NCBI GenBank assembly: GCA_964433495.1
Contig: CAYSRC010000052.1
Coordinates: 1 to 11,840, forward strand
Origin: CAYSRC01 sp964433495
GTDB taxonomy: Bacteria; Bacillota; Clostridia; Oscillospirales; Ruminococcaceae
DNA length: 11,840 bases
Direction of reading: 5' to 3'
Below the pieces are notes generated by a model, which worked only from the letters and a program-made list of their open reading frames with translations, was not told the DNA's origin and searched no databases. Shown one piece after another: positions 1-6,423 of the stretch (the first letter of the stretch is position 1; every line of letters begins with the position of its first letter). The translations under genes and the position numbers were made by a program.

Positions 1-2
1 AC

Positions 3-215
3 AGCGGCTGCCTCGTCGCCGGTATGGCCGAGAACGCCTCGGGCATTGCCGAGAACGACTTCTACAAGGCGAACGTCCCCGCCGACGTGCAGGCGAACAT
101 AGACGCGATCAAGGCCGCCGCCGCGAGCGGCGAGCTGACGATGCGCTCGATCTATGACACCAGCGACGAAGACTATGAGCAGGCCAGGGTCACCGGCACC
201 GTCAACCAGGGCTGA
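3..215 (+). CDS. C-terminal end of a BMP-family ABC transporter substrate-binding protein (partial, cut by left edge)
   Basis: An open frame runs in from the left edge and ends at TGA 213-215, leaving about 70 residues. The end reads GLVAGM-like, then a VPADVQANIDAIKAAAASGEL stretch in which a helix with 'vp..v...i...k.....SGe' spacing is followed by a short tail. That layout matches the C-terminus of BmpA/Med-type lipoproteins, the binding subunits of ABC importers for nucleosides or similar solutes. The family call rests on this tail alone; the ligand pocket and lipobox lie outside the window. A good intrinsic terminator follows 36 bases after the stop, so this is the last gene of its transcription unit. 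Another periplasmic-binding-type protein with a similar tail cannot be excluded. Confidence 0.5.
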   Translation, partial: SGCLVAGMAENASGIAENDFYKANVPADVQANIDAIKAAAASGELTMRSIYDTSDEDYEQARVTGTVNQG

Positions 216-251
216 TTCGGTCAAGTCTTGACAAAAGAACTCGCAACAAAG

Positions 252-277
252 GGGGTCGCCAATAGGCGGCCCCTTTT
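252..277 (+). terminator. Rho-independent terminator after the BMP-like gene
   Basis: A 9-bp stem (252-260 with 265-273, one G-U pair) closes a 4-base AATA loop and is followed by four T residues. It lies 36 bases beyond the stop codon of the preceding gene. Confidence 0.8.
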
Positions 278-377
278 ACTAATGCTTTAGCCGAAGAGGG
301 CGCCGCATTGCGGGGGCCTCAAAAGCCGCCCGCTATGCGGGTGGGGTTAAAGCTTAAGCAAAAGCAACTTCCGAACT

Positions 378-672
378 GTGATAGAAATGTTTGTTCCTCT
401 TACGTTTGACCACTCCGCGCGACAGACGCGCGTTGTAATCGCCAAGATGTTCGGGGTTTGCTTACTCCGCTGCGAGACATTGAAAAAATGGAGCTGTCGA
501 CGTCGGTCGCCCCGGAGATTGCGTTTTATGCGCGCAAAGTACCGTTTACACGGTGATGGTGACGGGCTTTGTCAAGGTCGGCATCACTTACTGCGCTTTG
601 CGGATGAGCGACATAAATATTAGGTTTCGAGTTTTAAAAATATTGATAATACATCGGAGACAGAAATGCTGA
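378..672 (+). pseudogene. Decayed small coding sequence, readable only with two -1 frame changes
   Basis: No single frame is convincing here, but three consecutive pieces join into one protein-like reading. The first starts at GTG 378 and contains VPLTFDHSAR. The second (frame of position 440) reads GLLTPLRDIEKMELS and on to AFYARK near 538. The third (frame of 538) reads VYTVMVTGFVKVGITY and on to a stop at 670. Each switch is a -1 step at a short homopolymer (G4 at 453-456, A3 at 536-538), as expected of a decaying gene. The VPLTFD part recurs near 1529 with mainly synonymous differences. I do not recognise the family. The 286-377 stretch before it shows only a short hairpin (CCCGC/GCGGG near 330-342). 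It could instead be non-coding. Confidence 0.25.
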
Positions 673-1283
673 ACAAAAATGGATTTGACCTGTGGGCGGA
701 CGGCTACGACAAGTCGGTCGGGATTTCCGACGAAGAAAACAGCTATCCGTTTGCCGGATACAAGGAGGTGCTCGGCAGCATCTTTAAGACCGTTATGGAA
801 AAGCCCCGTGCGGCGGTGCTCGACATCGGCTTTGGGACGGGCACACTGACAACAAAGCTGTATGAGCACGGCTGCACCGTCTACGGGCAGGATTTTTCGC
901 AGAGGATGCTCGAGCTCGCGTCCGCAAAGATGCCGGGGGCGCACCTGTGCCGGGGCGATTTTTCGAAGGGGTTGGCGGAGCCTCTGCGGGCGCAGCGCTA
1001 TGACTTTGTCACGGCGACCTACTCGCTGCACCACCTCACCGACGAGCAAAAGATTGGCTTCATCGCGGAGCTGCGCGGGGTTTTGAAAGAGGGCGGCAGG
1101 ATTCTGATCGGGGATGTGGCCTTTCAAAACCGCGAAGCGCTGAGCAGTTGCAGACAGCAGGTGGGTGACGAGTGGGACGACGATGAGATATACTTTGTCG
1201 CAGACGAGCTGAAAAATGTGTTTCCGAACCTTGAATTCAATCAGTTGTCATACTGCGCCGGCGTGCTGACCCTGCCGAGGTGA
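666..1283 (+). CDS. Class I SAM-dependent methyltransferase
   Basis: A 205-residue protein starts at ATG 666, five bases after a GGAGA ribosome site (656-660). The N-terminus has the FDLWADGYD motif common in small YrrT/UbiE-like methyltransferases. Motif I of the Rossmann fold is VLDIGFGTGTLT (about residues 51-62), which binds S-adenosylmethionine. An acidic residue in YGQDFS (about 74-79) would hold the ribose, and YDFVTATYSLHHL (about 116-128) is motif IV/post-IV. LKEGGRILIGDV is the late strand before the C-terminal part. The length is normal for the YrrT-like group. The substrate cannot be read from sequence. It stands alone, with no co-directional neighbour within 300 bases, and fragments of a repeated small ORF lie on both sides. 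Confidence 0.85.
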   Translation: MLNKNGFDLWADGYDKSVGISDEENSYPFAGYKEVLGSIFKTVMEKPRAAVLDIGFGTGTLTTKLYEHGCTVYGQDFSQRMLELASAKMPGAHLCRGDFSKGLAEPLRAQRYDFVTATYSLHHLTDEQKIGFIAELRGVLKEGGRILIGDVAFQNREALSSCRQQVGDEWDDDEIYFVADELKNVFPNLEFNQLSYCAGVLTLPR

Positions 1284-1378
1284 TTTTGGCAGTTTTGTAT
1301 GACCTTTGCGGCGTGAGAGGGAACACAAGCAGTGCTCTTTCTGAACAGCTTAATCTAAATAACGGCTTTCTTATGCAA

Positions 1379-1408
1379 CCGCACCTCGAGTTAGCATGTG
1401 AGGTGCGG
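1379..1408. repeat. Perfect inverted repeat, 9-bp arms
   Basis: Arms 1379-1387 and 1400-1408 are perfectly complementary around a 12-base loop, about 95 bases after the methyltransferase stop. No T run follows on the plus strand, so it is a weak terminator candidate at best and may be an intergenic repeat. Confidence 0.4.
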
Positions 1409-1652
1409 CGTCCTTGCCCTTAGGCTCCCTTGTCATAAAGTCTCCTTGTGCAAAGGGGGAGTCGGCCGGTCAGGCTCAATCGGAACGACAGCACGAAAGG
1501 TGCATACTATCGCGCCGAATGCCAAATGTCCGTACCGCTTACATTTGACCGCTCTGCGCATCTATCGCGCGCGGAGTATCAAGTTATCGTTTCGATAAAA
1601 CTTGTTCATGCGGAAAACTCGCGGGAATATGCGAGCCGTGTCAGCGTTAGCT

Positions 1653-1735
1653 GACGGAGGGGTTGACGCGCAAAGCCTTGTCGTCTTAGCAATCCTTTAT
1701 CGCGATTACAGCCCGCCGCAAACAATCCCTCCGTC
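1653..1735. repeat. Imperfect inverted repeat pair, MITE-like remnant
   Basis: The 13-base arm at 1653-1665 and the arm at 1723-1735 are complementary at 12 of 13 positions across 57 bases. A GTCAGC/GCTGAC hairpin directly abuts and overlaps the left arm. No transposase or clear target-site duplication is visible. Confidence 0.35.
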
Positions 1736-1777
1736 GCGGCCCCGCCGCGCCGCCGCCCAAACCGCCCCAAACACACA

Positions 1778-1813
1778 AAACGCGCGAAGAAGCAGTCGCT
1801 TCTTCGCGCGTTT
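1778..1813 (-). terminator. Strong terminator of the ECF sigma operon
   Basis: A perfect 16-bp stem (1778-1793 with 1798-1813) closes a 4-base loop. On the minus strand it runs into TTTT and a T-rich tail, 67 bases after the last stop codon of the operon. It may also stop plus-strand transcripts, since TTT follows on that side. Confidence 0.8.
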
Positions 1814-1879
1814 ACACGTTCAATCCATCAATCCCTCTATCGTTGTATCGTTTTCACACATTTTGCTATCGAGAACAAA

Positions 1880-2338
1880 TTATTCACTGCTGTTCACGAT
1901 GATGTAAAAATAGCACAGTACCCAGCCCCTCGAAAACTCGGCCCTGACCTCGTAGAGGTACCCGCCGCTCTCAAACGGCACGGTGATTTCTCCGCTTTCG
2001 TCACTGAAGTCGTAGCTGTAGCTTGCGCTTCGCCTGACGGTGAGCCCTTCCGCCGGCTGTGAAAAGGTTATCTCGACCGACTCGCCGCCGGACAGGGGAC
2101 AGGGCACGGGCGCAATGTCATATACCGACGGGGGGGTCTTTTCATACCGTCCGCCCAAAAAGAAGCTCCATTGATACCCCGCGACCGTCACGGGGACGCT
2201 CTGTCCGTCGGCGGTCACCTCGACGCGGGGCCGCGCGTTGTCGGGGTTTTGCCTGTCAAGAAGGTCCTTCACATAGTAGGCCGCGAATGCCGAGAGACAG
2301 AGCAGCACCACCGCGAGAACAATTTTTTTTGCGTTCAA
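1880..2338 (-). CDS. Small single-pass membrane protein of unknown function, third gene of the ECF operon
   Basis: The frame can open at TTG 2371, but I prefer TTG 2338 (first residues MNAKK), which has AGGTG five bases upstream; a GTG at 2344 is also possible. The short basic start is followed by a membrane segment (IVLAVVLLCLSAFAAYYV), then about 120 residues that should lie outside the membrane. That part is beta-rich and has GYQWSF, a PVPCPLSGGESVEITF strand pattern and a C-terminal YFYIIV strand. A 'GxYxW' motif followed by such strands is seen in uncharacterised membrane proteins linked to clostridial ECF sigma factors, as far as I recall; this is not proof of relation. It follows the anti-sigma candidate by under 90 bases and is probably co-transcribed. 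It may be a sensor or accessory for the sigma pathway. Confidence 0.7.
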   Translation of the reverse strand: MNAKKIVLAVVLLCLSAFAAYYVKDLLDRQNPDNARPRVEVTADGQSVPVTVAGYQWSFFLGGRYEKTPPSVYDIAPVPCPLSGGESVEITFSQPAEGLTVRRSASYSYDFSDESGEITVPFESGGYLYEVRAEFSRGWVLCYFYIIVNSSE

Positions 2339-2425
2339 GCTCACACCTGCCGTCACAATGTGATGCGGCAAAAACCGCCCAAAGACGCGTCCGCCGTCAC
2401 AACAAGTATATACAAAACTGTGCGC

Positions 2426-2983
2426 TCAGTCAACAGACAGCATCGCCCTTGCGCGCGCCGAGGCAATCTGCACGGCCCGCAGCGCGTCGGAATCGGATTT
2501 AAGCGTTGCGGTCGTGAGGTCGTTTACCCCCTCCTCGGCGAGGATGTCCTCCGAGATGTCCTGCGCCCCGCACAAGGGGCTGTCTTCGGGCGATGCCGCC
2601 TCGCGATAGACGCCGTCGTCGAATTCTTCGGCGGCGCCGACGCAATCGTAAGCGGATTCAACGCCGCCGTCCCCCACGGTTTCATCCGAAACCTGAGAAT
2701 CGAAGCTTTCGGCAAGCTGGGGGGCGCCGTTTTCGGCAGGTGCAGCCCCGGCGCCTGCCGAGCCGAGCCGCCAAAATCCATCGGCGGCGAATAGACCCAA
2801 AACAACGCACAACGCCGCCGATGCCGCGAGGGCAGCTGCCCTCGCGGCAAATCGTCTTGTCCGACGTTTCGCCGCACGGGCTGTCGCCTCGGCAACAGCG
2901 CTCTCGGGCTCAAGGGAAGCGGGCAGCGGCAGTTCGGCGTCAAAAAGCTGTTTCAGACGTTTTTCGATGTCATTGTTTTCCAT
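2426..2983 (-). CDS. Membrane-anchored anti-sigma factor candidate
   Basis: A 185-residue protein starts at ATG 2983 behind a strong GGAGGG ribosome site that lies inside the end of the sigma gene. The two genes overlap by 14 bases, pointing to translational coupling. The N-terminal 45 residues are charged and end in a run of Arg/Lys (AAKRRTRRF). One membrane helix follows (about 48-66, ALAASAALCVVLGLF). The remainder is acidic and low in complexity, with many Asp/Glu/Ser/Ala, and should face outward. That layout (cytoplasmic sigma-binding part, one helix, outer part) is usual for ECF anti-sigma factors. I see no zinc-binding HxxxCxxC motif, so it is not a ZAS-type protein. The assignment rests on position and topology rather than on a recognised domain. 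Confidence 0.7.
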   Translation of the reverse strand: MENNDIEKRLKQLFDAELPLPASLEPESAVAEATARAAKRRTRRFAARAAALAASAALCVVLGLFAADGFWRLGSAGAGAAPAENGAPQLAESFDSQVSDETVGDGGVESAYDCVGAAEEFDDGVYREAASPEDSPLCGAQDISEDILAEEGVNDLTTATLKSDSDALRAVQIASARARAMLSVD

Positions 2984-3521
2984 TTGCTGTCCCTCCTTCC
3001 CCGCTGTTTATGCAGTCCCGCATCTTGGCAATTGCCCGGCTCTGCTTTGAGCGCACGGTGTTCGGGTTGAGCCCCGTCACCGAGGAGATCTCGGCCGAGG
3101 TGTATCCGTGGCAGACCGACAGCACGACGATGGTTCGCTCCTCGACGCTCAGACGTGAAAACGCCGCCCTGACATCCATGAGCTCGGCGCGCATGTCTGT
3201 GTTCGCGGCGGGGTCGGCGAGGTCGAGGGGGAGCTCGTCTGTCGCCCTGAAGATCGTTATCCCGCGCAGGCGGCGCGCCTTGTTGTAGAGGATTTTGTAG
3301 ATCCAGCCCTCGAACGCGCCTGTGTCGCGCAGCTTGGATATGCCGATATACGCGTCGGCGACGGTGTCCATGACAACGTCCTCGGCGTCGCTTTGGTTGC
3401 CGAGGATGCAGTACGCGGTTTTACACAATGCCTTAGACATATCGGCGTACAGCTGTGAAAAAGCCTCCCGGTCGCCGAGGCGCGCCCTTTTCACAAGGGA
3501 TTCGTCAACATGTTTGCCCAC
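2970..3521 (-). CDS. ECF-type RNA polymerase sigma factor
   Basis: The protein has regions 2 and 4 of sigma-70 and no region 3, as in the extracytoplasmic-function class. I start it at GTG 3521, which has GGAAAGGT seven bases upstream and gives 183 residues; the longer frame only adds a basic, unstructured extension. Region 2 spans about residues 8-85, with SDAEDVVMDTVADAY (44-58) as the core-binding/-10 recognition helix and GWIYKILYNKARR after it. Region 4 (about 121-169) has LSVEERTIVVLSVCHGYTSA followed by the helix-turn-helix EISSVTGLNPNTVRSKQSRA that reads the -35 element. It is first in an operon with a membrane-anchored anti-sigma candidate, so its activity is probably held at the membrane until a signal arrives. 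The signal cannot be read from the sequence. Confidence 0.9.
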   Translation of the reverse strand: MGKHVDESLVKRARLGDREAFSQLYADMSKALCKTAYCILGNQSDAEDVVMDTVADAYIGISKLRDTGAFEGWIYKILYNKARRLRGITIFRATDELPLDLADPAANTDMRAELMDVRAAFSRLSVEERTIVVLSVCHGYTSAEISSVTGLNPNTVRSKQSRAIAKMRDCINSGEGGTANGKQ

Positions 3522-3644
3522 GTGGTTTACCTTTCCGCAGCGAAAACGCGGCAGCCGAAGACCCGACACGGCAGGGCGCGGCGGGGAGCCGGGCGTTCGC
3601 TTATTATATAGGGGTGATTTTTCGGCGGATTTGTTGCACCTTTG

Positions 3645-3673
3645 ATTATAACTTTTTTTGAGCGGGTGCACAA
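3645..3673 (-). promoter_or_regulatory. Candidate housekeeping-type promoter of the ECF operon
   Basis: On the minus strand TTGTGC (3668-3673) and TATAAT (3645-3650) are 17 bases apart, giving a leader of about 120 bases before the GTG start. A second TATAAT (3603-3608) lies nearer the gene but lacks a good -35 at normal spacing. A TGCAAC just downstream of the first -10 could be part of an autoregulated ECF promoter; this is unproven. Confidence 0.5.
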
Positions 3674-4022
3674 GGGAGACATCCCCGGCATATATTTGTA
3701 TATCGGGGTGTGTGCGGCGGCGCTCGCGTTTTGCCTCCTTGTCCGCGGTTTACGGCTCGTTTGCGTTGCAGGGCAAAACGGCGGAGCCGTGGGATAAATC
3801 CCGTGCGGTTCCAAGGCGCTTTGCGGGAGCGATGCTCGGCCGTAACGGCGAGTCGAGCGGGCAGAGATAAGGGGAACACCCCGCGGCCCGACGCTTGTCC
3901 GTCCCGGCGTGGGTATTTCGGTGAAACACATGGGGCCCCTGCGCGGGCGCGGCATCATTCACCCTGCCGGGAGCGAAGTCCAAAAACCGACAAACCATCT
4001 GTCCGACGGAGGTGCCGAGGCT
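3674..4022. other. Gene-free stretch between the ECF operon and the GNAT-like gene
   Basis: No gene is supported. It holds an imperfect inverted repeat at 3683-3708 (CCCCG and ATATA arms with a two-base bulge, TTTG loop) that could be an operator or RNA hairpin. No convincing promoter for the downstream gene is visible. Long open frames across it are by-products of high G+C. Confidence 0.4.
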
Positions 4023-4673
4023 ATGAAACCGTTTGTAAAGAACAACGACACCGGGGAGGTTCTGCCGATTGTGACGCGCCCTCTGTCGGTGTCCGAGCTG
4101 GGTGCGCTCGCTTCGCTGCTGTCATCGGCGGGCGAGGAGGACGCGCTGTCCCGTGCGCAGGACATGATGCGCGAAAGCGAGGTCATGGGTGTTTTTGCGT
4201 GCGGCGAATTGTGCGCCGTGTGCTCGGTGTCCGCCCGCGGGGGCGCGAACCTTGCGCGCAAATCAGGCATGTCCGACACGACCGCCGAGGGGTGCGCCGA
4301 GCTCGGCGACATCACGGTGCACCCGAGCTATCTCGGCAACGGGCTCGAGCGCGAGGTCGTCGCGACGGCCGCGAGCAGGGCGTGGGACGGCGGCAGCCGC
4401 TTTGTGCTGACTTCGGTGCGGCCGTCCGAGCGCAGCCTGCTCACGGCTCTGATGACGATCGGGGGGATGCGGGTGCGGTGCCAGGCCCGCCTGAGGGGCG
4501 CGCACCTCTACTACATTCTGTGTGCGGCGAAATCCGACCGACGGCTTTTCACCGAGTACAACCGCTTTTCGCTCGACGACACCTACGGCATCACCCAGGC
4601 GTTCGAGGACGGCTACGAGGGGATCTCCACCTTTGTTTCGGACGAGGGCGAGTTCTTGTGGCTCGCAAAGTGA
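4023..4673 (+). CDS. GNAT-like N-acetyltransferase domain protein
   Basis: ATG 4023 is chosen because GGAGGT (4008-4013) sits nine bases before it; the frame could open from 3909, but without a comparable site. The 216-residue product has a central stretch ELGDITVHPSYLGNGLE (about residues 95-111), close to GNAT motif A: a beta strand, a short 'V.P.Y.G.G' acetyl-CoA pyrophosphate loop, then a helix. GGSRFVLTSVRPSERSLLTAL resembles motif B. Upstream, EVMGVFACGELCAVCSV fits the preceding strand pair. The canonical R/Q-x-x-G-x-G/A is altered to YLGNGL, so catalysis is likely but not certain. The substrate is unknown. It converges on spmAB and shares a terminator with it. Confidence 0.6.
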   Translation: MKPFVKNNDTGEVLPIVTRPLSVSELGALASLLSSAGEEDALSRAQDMMRESEVMGVFACGELCAVCSVSARGGANLARKSGMSDTTAEGCAELGDITVHPSYLGNGLEREVVATAASRAWDGGSRFVLTSVRPSERSLLTALMTIGGMRVRCQARLRGAHLYYILCAAKSDRRLFTEYNRFSLDDTYGITQAFEDGYEGISTFVSDEGEFLWLAK

Positions 4674-4796
4674 CGGCGCGGTCACGGACGACTGCCCCAA
4701 AGGCCCGAAGCTGTTTTGCTCTTTTGTGAGACGCCCGCCCGTCGGGGCGCGGAAATCCCCCCTGCACCGCTGGGCGGGAATTTTGCCGATATACAT

Positions 4797-4831
4797 CAAA
4801 AGCTCCCCCAAAAGAGACGGGGGAGTTTTTT
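4797..4831. terminator. Bidirectional terminator between GNAT-like gene and spmAB
   Basis: A 7-bp CTCCCCC/GGGGGAG stem (4803-4809 with 4819-4825), extended outward by A-T pairs, is followed by six T residues on the plus strand and by CTTTT on the minus strand. It sits between two converging units and could stop both. Confidence 0.85.
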
Positions 4832-4870
4832 GTGAAGAAGGACGTTTTGCCTGTTTGCGCGCATGTGCCG

Positions 4871-5017
4871 GGGCTTGCGGACTTTCCGAACGCGGTCGCG
4901 TGCGTGGGGCATTATCCGAAAAACAGCGATAAAGCCTTTCAACCGATATGCGTGAGGCTGAGCCTTGCGGGTTTTCCGAATGCGGCCGCGCCGCGGGGCA
5001 TCATCCGAAAAACAGTG
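4871..5017. repeat. Imperfect direct duplication covering the 3' end of spmB
   Basis: About 58 bases at 4871-4928 recur at 4961-5017, with a period of 90 then 89 bases and one single-base gap. The right copy contains the true spmB stop and its last codons (SLFFG then stop). The left copy still reads SLFFG and a stop on the minus strand although no gene leads into it. It looks like a local tandem duplication that has begun to diverge. Confidence 0.75.
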
Positions 5018-5519
5018 ACACGGTTACCGCCGACATGATAAACCCCGCGAGGTCGCCCACCGCCGCGCTCGCGAGGGTGTGGCGGGTGTTTCGCACGCGC
5101 GTCACGGCGTAGTACACCGCGCTGACGTAAAAGGTGGTCTCGGTCGAGCCCTGCATGACCGACGCGACCCGCCCCGCGCGCGAGTCGGCGCCGCAGTCGT
5201 GCAATATGTCGTCAAACACCGCGAGCGCGCCCGAGCCCGACAGCGGGCGGATGAGCATGAGGGGCGCCGTCTCGCGCGGGATCCCGACGGCGTTCAGCAG
5301 GGGGGAGAAGAGGTCGGAAAAGGCCTCCACCGCCCCGCTCGCCTTAAAGACCGAGACCGCAAGCATGACGGCGACGAGGGTCGGCAGCAGCTCGAGGGCG
5401 GTCTTTATCCCGTCCCGTGCCCCGTCGCGCAGCAGCAGGAAGGCGTCGGCCCCCTTGTGATGACAGGCGCACATGACGGCGGCCAGCATGAGGGGGATGA
5501 CGAGGTCGGCGGCGCTCAC
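5001..5519 (-). CDS. spmB: Spore maturation protein B
   Basis: The start is GTG 5519, which overlaps the spmA stop in a GTGA junction (5516-5519) and gives 172 residues, close to the usual length. A GGAGA ribosome site lies inside the end of spmA. The protein is a multi-pass membrane protein of the nucleoside-recognition ('Gate') family. It has VIPLMLAAVM near the start, DGIKTALELLPTLVAVMLAV in the middle, then LIRPLSGSGALAVFDDIL and QGSTETTFYVSAVYYA, all typical of SpmB. With SpmA it is needed for dehydration of the spore core and hence heat resistance in Bacillus and Clostridium; the transported molecule is not settled. The last residues have been copied downstream. Confidence 0.93.
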   Translation of the reverse strand: MSAADLVIPLMLAAVMCACHHKGADAFLLLRDGARDGIKTALELLPTLVAVMLAVSVFKASGAVEAFSDLFSPLLNAVGIPRETAPLMLIRPLSGSGALAVFDDILHDCGADSRAGRVASVMQGSTETTFYVSAVYYAVTRVRNTRHTLASAAVGDLAGFIMSAVTVSLFFG

Positions 5520-6100
5520 GCTCTTTTTCTCCGCCCGAACAGGGCGCTTGCCGACAGCGCAAGCGACACCGACACCGCCGAGCTCACCAACACGCACGGC
5601 AGGATGTCGAGGGGCTGTGCGCACCCCGCGGCCGCCCGCAGCGAGGCGACGGTCGAGGGGATGAGCTGAAAGGAGGCGGTGTTGAGCACGCAGAACCGCA
5701 CCATATAATCGCTTGCGTCATACGGCTCGGGGTTTATGCGGTCGAGCTCCCGCATGGCGGCGATGCCGAAGGGCGTGGCCGCCGAGCCGAGACCCAGCAG
5801 GTTTGCGGTTATGTTCATCGTTATCGCGTCCGCGGCGGCGGGGCTCTGCCCGCGCAGGCCTGCGAACAGTGTGCGGGTGACGGGGGAGAGCAGACGCCCG
5901 AGCGCACGGCACACGCCCGTCTGCTCGGCAAGGCGCATGATGCCGCCCCACACCGCCATCGTCCCGCACAGCCTGAGGGCGACCTCGAGCGCTTCGCCGC
6001 CGCTCGCGAGAATCGCCCCCGTCATCTCGCCGAGCGACCCCGTCAACAGCGACACCGCAAACGAAAACACCACCGCGGCAAAAATCGCGGTACTCATCAT
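5516..6100 (-). CDS. spmA: Spore maturation protein A
   Basis: A 194-residue multi-pass membrane protein starts at ATG 6100 (ATG 6097 is also possible), eight bases after GAGGTG (6109-6114). Recognisable family signatures are MAVWGGIMRLAEQTG (about 49-63), the Gate-domain ITMNITANLLGLGSAATPFG (about 93-112) and LNTASFQLIPSTVASLR (about 139-155). Family members pair with SpmB at the spore membrane and are required for low core water content. The gene overlaps spmB by four bases, so the two are translated together. It is transcribed away from the AbrB-family gene across a 74-base gap containing a palindrome and a candidate sigma-E-like promoter. Confidence 0.95.
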   Translation of the reverse strand: MMSTAIFAAVVFSFAVSLLTGSLGEMTGAILASGGEALEVALRLCGTMAVWGGIMRLAEQTGVCRALGRLLSPVTRTLFAGLRGQSPAAADAITMNITANLLGLGSAATPFGIAAMRELDRINPEPYDASDYMVRFCVLNTASFQLIPSTVASLRAAAGCAQPLDILPCVLVSSAVSVSLALSASALFGRRKRA

Positions 6101-6129
6101 TGCAAAATCACCTCGAAATGCTTTATAAT

Positions 6130-6159
6130 AAAATATAGTTTCCCGAGGGGAAAATATAC
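6130..6159 (-). promoter_or_regulatory. Candidate sigma-E-like promoter of spmAB
   Basis: On the minus strand GTATATT (6153-6159) and TATATTTT (6130-6137) are 15 bases apart, partly matching the mother-cell sigma-E pattern (KMATATT, CATACAWT). The predicted start near 6122 leaves a short leader holding the GAGGTG ribosome site. In Bacillus subtilis spmAB belongs to the sigma-E regulon. The -10 match is only about five of eight. Confidence 0.35.
6134..6158. promoter_or_regulatory. Imperfect palindrome between spmA and the AbrB-family gene (possible operator)
   Basis: Arms 6134-6144 and 6148-6158 are complementary at 10 of 11 positions around a GAG centre. The core TTTCCC/GGGAAA is perfect. 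It lies across the spacer of the candidate spmA promoter and 17 bases before the AbrB-family start, so one bound protein could affect both genes. Confidence 0.4.
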
Positions 6160-6174
6160 TTATAGGAGAGAACT

Positions 6175-6423
6175 ATGAAAAACGTAGGAATTGTAAGAGA
6201 GGTCGACAAGCTCGGACGTGTCGTCATCCCCGTTGAGTTCAGGAACGCACTCGGTATCGACAGCGAGAGCCCGGTGGAGATTTCCTCCACCAACGACCGC
6301 ATTATCATAAAAAAACATCTCGAGCGGTGCGTCTTCTGCGGCAACGAGGGCGGCCTGTTCATGTTTCACGAGGTGCCCGTCTGCGTCAACTGCATCAACG
6401 AGATGAAGAATTTTGAGGTATAA
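6175..6423 (+). CDS. AbrB/SpoVT-family transition-state regulator with a four-cysteine tail
   Basis: An 82-residue protein starts at ATG 6175, six bases after AGGAG (6164-6168). Residues 1-47 form the swapped-hairpin AbrB DNA-binding fold: GIVREVDKLGRVVIPVEFRN is the hallmark stretch, followed by LGIDSESPVEI and a terminal RIIIKKH strand. The tail has two cysteine pairs, CVFCGN (about 52-57) and VCVNCI (about 69-74), spaced like a small zinc ribbon. This arrangement is usual in clostridial AbrB proteins; the Bacillus AbrB lacks it, and SpoVT carries a GAF domain instead. Such proteins act as dimers or tetramers that control growth-phase and sporulation genes and often repress themselves. The palindrome just upstream is a plausible target. 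Confidence 0.88.
   Translation: MKNVGIVREVDKLGRVVIPVEFRNALGIDSESPVEISSTNDRIIIKKHLERCVFCGNEGGLFMFHEVPVCVNCINEMKNFEV

Larger units (their letters stand above)
1284..1777. other. Gene-free stretch with decayed intergenic repeat and a second VPLTFD fragment
   Basis: No gene is supported here. The stretch holds the 1379-1408 hairpin and a CTCC...GGAG fold near 1441-1461. A short coding-like fragment around 1529-1654 contains VPLTFDRSA. A GTCAGC/GCTGAC hairpin sits at about 1640-1655, and 13-base imperfect inverted repeats lie at 1653-1665 and 1723-1735. This mixture resembles eroded miniature intergenic repeats common in related Clostridia, but no intact element with target duplications is visible. 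Confidence 0.4.

Noticed and set aside
588..1127. 179-residue minus-strand frame opposite the methyltransferase
   Set aside because: Antisense to a gene with clear SAM-binding motifs and a good ribosome site; no recognisable domain.
1602..1907. 101-residue plus-strand frame through the terminator at 1778-1813
   Set aside because: It runs through inverted repeats and a strong terminator hairpin, with no ribosome site or domain.
3710..4729. 339-residue plus-strand frame over the GNAT-like gene
   Set aside because: Extremely Arg/Ala/Gly-rich, no ribosome site, and it overlaps the better supported gene starting at 4023 in another frame.
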